From Noviluteimonas gilva (lineage in GTDB: Bacteria > Pseudomonadota > Gammaproteobacteria > Xanthomonadales > Xanthomonadaceae): 64,000 nucleotides of DNA. The translations under genes and the position numbers were made by a program. Numbering within the stretch: position 1 is the stretch's first letter; every line of letters begins with the position of its first letter. The notes below the pieces were generated by a model. It ran no database searches, was not told the origin of the DNA, and saw only the letters and a list, made by a program, of their open reading frames with translations. Below, in pieces: positions 61,217 through 64,000 of the stretch. The stretch covers positions 558,001 to 622,000 of the forward strand of contig NZ_WOXT01000002.1 of assembly GCF_009740395.1 (NCBI RefSeq). The letters run 5' to 3'.

Positions 61217-61615
61217 ATGTCGAATCCGAAAGCGTCGTTGTTGGCAGCGTCGTTGACCTGTGTGGCCGCGCTGGCGTGTTGTTCGGCGACACCCGCGCGT
61301 CCGATGGGCGGCGCGCCACCACCGCTCCCCGACGGCGAGTACACGTTCCATCATCGATTCGCCGAGCACCCGTCGATGCCCAGCATCGACATGCGGGTGC
61401 GATTCGGCGAGGGCCGCATCGTCGTGACCAACACAACGCCGGGCACGCCGTTCCCGCTGGGTGTCGTCGCGGAAGGGCAGTTGCTGTGGAACGGCAAGGT
61501 CGGCAAATGGATCATCGCCCGCACGCCTGCCGACCAGGAGGCGAGGGAAGTGGGTGGGTGTTCCGACGGACCTGAAGTCGTCGATCTGGAAAAGCGGATC
61601 TATTGGACGTGCTGA
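61217..61615 (+). CDS. Secreted or lipid-anchored protein, unknown
   Basis: The 132-residue protein has a signal sequence with a cysteine-rich end (LTCVAALACCSATP) that could be a lipobox (LACC). The mature part is beta-rich (TFHHRFAEHPSMPSIDMRV, GEGRIVVTNTTPGTPF) and ends with a pair of cysteines (GGCSDGP, YWTC). No family is recognised. Confidence 0.65.
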   Translation: MSNPKASLLAASLTCVAALACCSATPARPMGGAPPPLPDGEYTFHHRFAEHPSMPSIDMRVRFGEGRIVVTNTTPGTPFPLGVVAEGQLLWNGKVGKWIIARTPADQEAREVGGCSDGPEVVDLEKRIYWTC

Positions 61616-61671
61616 TTGTTCGCCGCAGGTTGCGTCGCTAATCTGCCGCATGGCGAAGGGGGGATGCGCGC

Positions 61672-62307
61672 ATGAAGCTACTTGGCACCTGCAGTCTGTT
61701 CTTGCTCGCCTTTGGCGTCGCCGGCTATGCAGTGTTTGCCTATGGCGTCCTGCCATTGGGGAGCCTGGTCCATCCGGACATGAAAGCTTCCTTCCTCACT
61801 CACAAAGTGGGCATCTACGCGCACATCTTCGCCTCGGTCGTTGCGATCTCGCTCGGCCCGTTCCAGTTCCTGCCTGGCATGCGACAGCGTTTCGTCCGGC
61901 TCCATCGTTGGATGGGGCGGACCTACCTGGGCATCGGCGTTCTCGTGGGCGGTTTGGCCGGGCTCTACATGGCCACGTTCGCATTCGGCGGCATCGTGTC
62001 GAAACTCGGATTCGCGTTGCTGGCCGTGCTCTGGCTTTACACCGGTCTTCGCGCATACCTTGCCATCCGGCGTCACGATGTGATCGAGCATCGCAGATGG
62101 ATGGTCCGCAACTTTTCGCTGACGCTGGCGGCCGTCACGCTCCGCATCCTGCTTCCGGCCTCGGCGATTGCCGGCATTCCTTTCGGGGTTGCTTATCCCG
62201 CGATCGCGTGGCTTTGTTGGGTGCCCAATCTTCTGGTGGCGGAGCGGTTGTTCAACCGGGCGCGGGAGAATGCGTTCAAACCGAAAGCCCTGCGCGGGTC
62301 TGCTTGA
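61672..62307 (+). CDS. DUF2306 membrane protein
   Basis: The 211-residue protein has six predicted membrane helices and DUF2306 features such as ASVVAISLGPFQFLPG, HRWMGRTYLGIGVLVGGLAGLY and RHDVIEHRRWMVRNFSLTLAAV, with conserved histidines that may bind haem. Function is unknown. It is preceded and followed by unknown secreted proteins on the same strand. Confidence 0.87.
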   Translation: MKLLGTCSLFLLAFGVAGYAVFAYGVLPLGSLVHPDMKASFLTHKVGIYAHIFASVVAISLGPFQFLPGMRQRFVRLHRWMGRTYLGIGVLVGGLAGLYMATFAFGGIVSKLGFALLAVLWLYTGLRAYLAIRRHDVIEHRRWMVRNFSLTLAAVTLRILLPASAIAGIPFGVAYPAIAWLCWVPNLLVAERLFNRARENAFKPKALRGSA

Positions 62308-62362
62308 TTCATGCGTGCTCGCACGGCGTTCCGCTTACGGCCCAAGTCAAAGGGATAGGTCC

Positions 62363-62890
62363 ATGAAGTACCGCTTTGTTGCCCCGATCTTGCTCGCCTT
62401 CGTCGCAGGACGCGCCCAGGCCTGCGTCGATCCCGAGCTGCCTTCGTATCGGCAAGAGCTGTCCTCAGCTCGGCACGTCTTCGTCTTCCGCCTCCTCTCG
62501 TTGCGTTTGATCAATAGGGCGGAAGGGGCGCGCGAGGTTGTCGGCGAAATCGAAACGGTACGCGTGCTCAAGGGCCAGCCGCGATTCACGACGGTTGCCT
62601 GGGAGCAGGGCAACTGCGGCCAATTGGTGCTGCGGGTTGGCGGTTACTACGCTGCCGCGACGAAACAATCGGGCACCGTACTCAAGCCTGTGCGTGGGCA
62701 AAATTCGATGCTCGACGTCGGCGATGACTTCGCTTACTCGGTGCCGCACAAGCGCCCGGGACAGACCTGGATTTTCCACGTCGCCAACTACCTTCGCGAC
62801 GGGACACCCTTTCCCGAGTATTTCAATGTCGACCAGCAAATGACGCGGACCGGCTCGTTTCCACAGTTGCCGCCGCCGCGTAAGCGATGA
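62363..62890 (+). CDS. Secreted protein, unknown
   Basis: The 175-residue protein has a signal peptide (FVAPILLAFVAGRAQA) and a beta-sandwich-like body with three cysteines (ACVDPELP, QGNCGQLV). FVFRLLSLRL and GEIETVRVLKGQP recall the tissue-inhibitor (netrin/TIMP-like) type of small secreted proteins, but I cannot be sure. The ATG follows AGGGATAGG. Confidence 0.68.
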   Translation: MKYRFVAPILLAFVAGRAQACVDPELPSYRQELSSARHVFVFRLLSLRLINRAEGAREVVGEIETVRVLKGQPRFTTVAWEQGNCGQLVLRVGGYYAAATKQSGTVLKPVRGQNSMLDVGDDFAYSVPHKRPGQTWIFHVANYLRDGTPFPEYFNVDQQMTRTGSFPQLPPPRKR

Positions 62891-62950
62891 ATTTGCACGA
62901 TCCGCCTAGTTGCCCGGGCGCGATCGCGTCGACCGGTCGTTCGCGGCCAC

Positions 62951-63505
62951 TCACCAAACCAGGTCGTCGGGCACCTGGAACTGCGCGTAATACGCATCGT
63001 CCTCTGACGTTCCGGCGGAGGGCGCCGCGCCCGTGTCCTGTCCGTGATCGAGCACGATCATGCTGGCGTCGCGTTCGCGGACCTTGTCGCCGGCCGCGCG
63101 CGGCAACAGCTCGTAACGGTCGCCCAGGCGGGCGATCACCAGTGCGCCGGAGGAGAGTTTCTTGCGCAGGTCGTCGTTGACGAGCAGGGTGCGGATGGCG
63201 CCGTCGGCGCTGAAGCGGTACTCGCTCTCCCCGGCGCGCGGCACCTTCTTGTCCTCGATGATCTGCACGGCCTGTGCGCGCAGCTCGGCGATGCGCGACT
63301 GCGCCTTGCGATCGGCGGCGAGGGCGCGGTCGCGCTCGGCCTTTTCGGCCCGCGCGCGCTCGGCGTCGCGCTGGATCTCGTTGGGCTCGGGCGGCGCTTT
63401 GGCGTGCCGGGCCTTGTTCTGCTCGCGCGCCGCTTCGGCCACCTTGGACTTCTTGACCAGGCCGGCCTTGAGCAATTGTTCCTGGAGCGGGTTCGCCTTC
63501 GCCAT
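62951..63505 (-). CDS. DUF2058 family protein
   Basis: The 184-residue protein has the DUF2058 N-terminus (NPLQEQLLKAGLVKKSK), a highly charged coiled-coil middle (NEIQRDAERARAEKAERDRA) and a folded C-terminal part (ESEYRFSADGAIRTLLVNDDL, LVIARLGDRYELLP). Function unknown; RNA or nucleic acid association is suggested by the charge. It is divergent from the next gene. Confidence 0.9.
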   Translation of the reverse strand: MAKANPLQEQLLKAGLVKKSKVAEAAREQNKARHAKAPPEPNEIQRDAERARAEKAERDRALAADRKAQSRIAELRAQAVQIIEDKKVPRAGESEYRFSADGAIRTLLVNDDLRKKLSSGALVIARLGDRYELLPRAAGDKVRERDASMIVLDHGQDTGAAPSAGTSEDDAYYAQFQVPDDLVW

Positions 63506-63577
63506 ATCGCGGTGTCTTGCCGTGCGTTTTCGGCCCATGATACTTGCCGTCGCCGCCGCTTTCGCCGCCTTTTGCCG

Positions 63578-64000
63578 ATGGAACCGTTGAAGTACCTCGT
63601 GGGCTACCCGGAGCACGTGCTCGCGCGGGTGCAGGCGCTGATCGAACAGGGCCGCCTGGGCCCGATGCTGGCCGACAAGTACGCCCAGCCCCACGCCGTG
63701 CGCAGCGACAGCCAGCTGTACGACTACGTGCAGGCCCTCAAGGACGAGCACCTGCGCAGGGCGGTACCGCTGGGCAAGGTGATCTACGACAGCAAACTGC
63801 AGGTGATGAAGCAGGCGCTCGGCACGCACACCGCCATTTCCCGGGTGCAGGGCGATCGGCTCAAGGCGAGCCGCGAGATTCGCATCGCCACCGTTTTTCG
63901 CGATGCGCCCGCCGAATTCCTGCGGATGATCGCCGTGCACGAACTGGCCCACTTGAAGGAAGCCGAACACAACAAGGCGTTCTATCAGTTGTGCACGCAC
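63578..64000 (+). CDS. YgjP-like M48-type metallopeptidase, C-terminus beyond window
   Basis: The reading frame runs from the ATG at 63578 to the right edge with no stop (141 residues seen). Near the end is the zinc motif HELAHLKEAEHNKAFY, the HExxH plus third His of the YgjP/DUF45 metallopeptidase family. Most of the length of the family should therefore be present. Substrate unknown. Confidence 0.85.
   Translation, partial: MEPLKYLVGYPEHVLARVQALIEQGRLGPMLADKYAQPHAVRSDSQLYDYVQALKDEHLRRAVPLGKVIYDSKLQVMKQALGTHTAISRVQGDRLKASREIRIATVFRDAPAEFLRMIAVHELAHLKEAEHNKAFYQLCTH

Noticed and set aside
1-64000. tRNA or rRNA genes
   Set aside because: No cloverleaf with a TTCGANNC arm and acceptor stem, and no rRNA-like stretch, was found by reading the intergenic regions.

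Overview
The window is a gene-dense, GC-rich stretch of ordinary bacterial chromosome. It looks gammaproteobacterial and most like the family Lysobacteraceae/Xanthomonadaceae (Lysobacter-type). That placement is inferred from the mix of genes: a DUF6116 membrane protein, secreted M35 and M36 metalloproteases, a complex II operon with its assembly factors, GTG starts and 4-base start/stop overlaps nearly everywhere, and recurring TANAAT -10 boxes close to start codons. I see no rRNA, tRNA, CRISPR array, transposase, integrase or prophage block.

Layout. 1-2054 (minus): an ECF sigma factor, its anti-sigma partner and a secreted DUF4097-type beta-repeat protein that runs off the left edge. 2145-4102: class I fumarase and a coupled small protein. 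4121-9536 (mostly minus): BON-MscS channel, cardiolipin-synthase-like phospholipase D, DUF456 protein, a cold-shock protein on plus, an M35 protease and a glycine-zipper lipoprotein. 9665-13319: class II cytochrome c, TcdA, TatD hydrolase, DUF6116, and a second glycine-zipper protein. 13424-20485: a tightly coupled plus-strand run of glutaryl-CoA dehydrogenase, GNAT, GST, a transglutaminase-like protein broken by a frameshift, a fused 2-oxoacid dehydrogenase E1 alpha/beta, and a small membrane protein.

20492-25675 is a complex II locus: YgfZ on minus, divergent from a DUF1674/SDHAF4-like protein, sdhC, sdhD, sdhA, sdhB, a MAPEG protein and sdhE. 25679-28579 holds a GFA protein and an arsenic module: arsR, arsI, arsC and an aquaporin (minus) opposite an ArsN1-like acetyltransferase (plus), with a perfect inverted repeat over the arsR start. 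28702-38355 carries a VOC protein, a radical SAM/UdgX DNA-repair pair, a MEDS-domain sensor, a cysteine hydrolase, a three-domain cell-wall lytic protein and an M36 protease. 38409-41314 (minus) has two tandem secreted paralogs of unknown role and a TPR/TolB-like membrane protein.

41516-48997 mixes a WYL regulator, an NADPH:quinone oxidoreductase, a COG2509 flavoprotein, a tautomerase-like isomerase, a STAS-like protein and RidA. 49097-51642 is a patch of small orphan genes, one clearly lower in GC, ending in a DUF1963 gene with a second apparent frameshift. 51760-56000 is a C2/fermentation group: aldo/keto reductase, short phosphotransacetylase, acetate kinase and, convergently, AdhP. 56087-64000 has a CocE/NonD hydrolase, Tex, several small secreted or membrane proteins, DUF2058, and a YgjP-like metallopeptidase cut by the right edge.

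The most coherent themes are TCA and respiratory metabolism (fumarase, complex II and its maturation factors, GcdH, E1), arsenic resistance and detoxification, and secreted or cell-wall-lytic hydrolases. Functions are read from motifs and family recall only; no database search was run.
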